Origin: Novosphingobium beihaiense
GTDB taxonomy: Bacteria > Pseudomonadota > Alphaproteobacteria > Sphingomonadales > Sphingomonadaceae
Length of the DNA: 64,000 nt
Assembly: GCF_022832375.1 (NCBI RefSeq)
Contig: NZ_JALHLG010000035.1
Coordinates: forward strand, 1 to 64,000
Direction: 5' to 3'
The first letter of the stretch is position 1. Every line of letters begins with the position of its first letter. Made by a program: the position numbers and the translations under genes. The notes beneath the pieces were generated by a model that saw only the letters and a list, made by a program, of their open reading frames with translations, was not told the DNA's origin and did not search any database. Shown here in pieces: positions 62,998 to 64,000 of the stretch.

Positions 62998-64000
62998 GCC
63001 TGACCGGATGCCCGCCACTGCCGCAAGCCACTGCGCGCGAGCGGGTCGCCGAGCGGGTCGAGCTCATGGCGCTGCTTTGGCAGGTGCTGGATGGCGATAC
63101 GGCCTATTGCGCCAATCCGCGCCTGCTGATGGTCACGAAGATCGTACCGGAACTACTGGAGGATTCCGCAACCACGCAGCTTGCTGCCTTGCGCGAAACT
63201 CAGGGACGGGACTCCATTATCAAAGGGCTGACTGCGGACGTGCATGGCTCGGGTGCCGATCCCGCCGTGCACGAACTGGCTGAGGCGCTGGACAGCCTGT
63301 CGGACCGGTGGGACGGCTTGCTGCAGGCGCTCGCGATTCCGTTGCACAAGGCCTACCGGGATATGTGCCAGCGCGCCGGGCAGCTCGTGGAAGGCTTCGA
63401 TCCGGCCGGGGATCTGCAGTCGTTGACCGGGGAGCGCGATGCGTTGACTGTTGCCATCCTTCCAAGTCTGTTTCTGCCGCCGCCGCAGAACGGGCGGCAC
63501 AGTTCGCTCGTGGTCTCGCCGGATGGGGCGGCCACGGGATATCTGTTCTACGGTTTCCCGCTCGATAACGATCCGGCCCGCTTCGGCATCAATTCAAGCT
63601 GGCTGCTGGGCGGGGCGTGGCACTATGCGGTAACGCGCTTTATCGAGCGCCGCTGGCCTGCCCTCGGCAAGGCGCTGCAGGCCGATCCCGGCCTTGAGGC
63701 GGCGCTCACAGCGGCGCTGGCCGCGCATCGCGCGCAAGTCGCCTGGCCGCAGTGTATTGCCGAACATCTGACGATCGCGCTCAAATGCGCGCTGTGCCGT
63801 CAGGCCGGTCTGGCGGACCTTATCCATCGCATCTTCGCCAAGGCACAGGGCGCGGCCTTCTTCGACTGGTTCGCCGAGTGGACAACGGAACTGGCCCGCG
63901 ATCCCGAGAGTTTCGTGAGGGAATTTGAACGGCTGCCGGAAATTCTGGCAGCGCGCCAAGGCGAGTTGATCGAAACCGCAGACGCCACCCGCAGCGGTCC
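62994..64000 (+). CDS. Unknown protein of the RiPP-type cluster (partial)
   Basis: The reading frame starts at ATG 62994, overlapping the diiron gene stop by 4 bp, and stays open to the window edge (335 codons visible). The N-terminal 170 residues are helical. Then come SLFLPPPQNGRHSSLVV and YLFYGFPLDND, followed by SSWLLGGAWHYAVTRFIE and CIAEHLTIALKCALCRQ. The spacing of the last two recalls the HExxH and EH-type helices of DUF4932-like zinc peptidases, but HExxH itself is not present, so that is only a weak hint. Tight coupling to the diiron enzyme suggests a joint function. Confidence 0.75.
   Translation, partial: MSLTGCPPLPQATARERVAERVELMALLWQVLDGDTAYCANPRLLMVTKIVPELLEDSATTQLAALRETQGRDSIIKGLTADVHGSGADPAVHELAEALDSLSDRWDGLLQALAIPLHKAYRDMCQRAGQLVEGFDPAGDLQSLTGERDALTVAILPSLFLPPPQNGRHSSLVVSPDGAATGYLFYGFPLDNDPARFGINSSWLLGGAWHYAVTRFIERRWPALGKALQADPGLEAALTAALAAHRAQVAWPQCIAEHLTIALKCALCRQAGLADLIHRIFAKAQGAAFFDWFAEWTTELARDPESFVREFERLPEILAARQGELIETADATRSG

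Overview
The window is GC-rich DNA from an alphaproteobacterium, most likely a sphingomonad (Novosphingobium/Sphingobium type). The evidence is three large TonB-dependent receptors, many SDR enzymes and glutathione transferases, BKACE enzymes and a dense layout of catabolic operons. No rRNA, tRNA or CRISPR was seen. Genus is an inference.

Region 1 (1-1000) is decayed: a lipoprotein gene broken by several frame changes next to a heptamer tandem repeat, and an IS5-type transposase remnant.

Region 2 (1000-19050) is a catabolic island. It holds two SDR + YfcG-like GST modules, two related TetR regulators, two BKACE-family enzymes, an EthD-type protein, a third SDR, a TonB receptor, an MDR-type reductase, an NmrA-like protein, a VOC protein, two NTF2-like proteins, an FAD oxidoreductase and a TPR-sulfotransferase. 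Five copies of a palindrome (CAGGAYRTCCKG core) lie upstream of its operons, three of them exactly 8 nt before a TTGACa -35 box. This implies one TetR regulon. The substrate is unknown.

Region 3 (19089-37070) starts with a TonB receptor. It continues with a sterol-desaturase-like hydroxylase, two related metallo-beta-lactamase-fold proteins (one without its metal motif), an ABC importer flanked by two NikR-like ribbon-helix-helix paralogues, two DUF1989 proteins, urea/guanidine carboxylase, allophanate hydrolase and a beta-propeller protein. Four ATTAC-N14-GTAAT-type dyads tie these units together. The enzyme set fits guanidine carboxylation, deimination and allophanate hydrolysis.

Region 4 (37273-46370) is a choline module: phosphocholine-type phospholipase C, choline dehydrogenase, a single-chain BetI-BetB fusion, and a choline ABC importer made of a ChoX-ChoW fusion plus ChoV. 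A BetI-like palindrome sits between the divergent halves.

Region 5 (46400-55515) carries a MerR regulator, a TonB receptor divergent from a secreted GH2 beta-galactosidase, a LysM-like periplasmic protein and a luciferase-like monooxygenase.

Region 6 (55543 to the right edge) looks like an undescribed RiPP gene cluster. A 65-residue precursor ends in a Cys/Val/Gly core. It is followed by a hairpin, a radical SAM/SPASM maturase, an unknown protein, a polysaccharide-pyruvyl-transferase-fold protein and a MenD-like ThDP enzyme. Divergently transcribed are a diiron oxygenase-like protein and an unknown partner that runs off the window.
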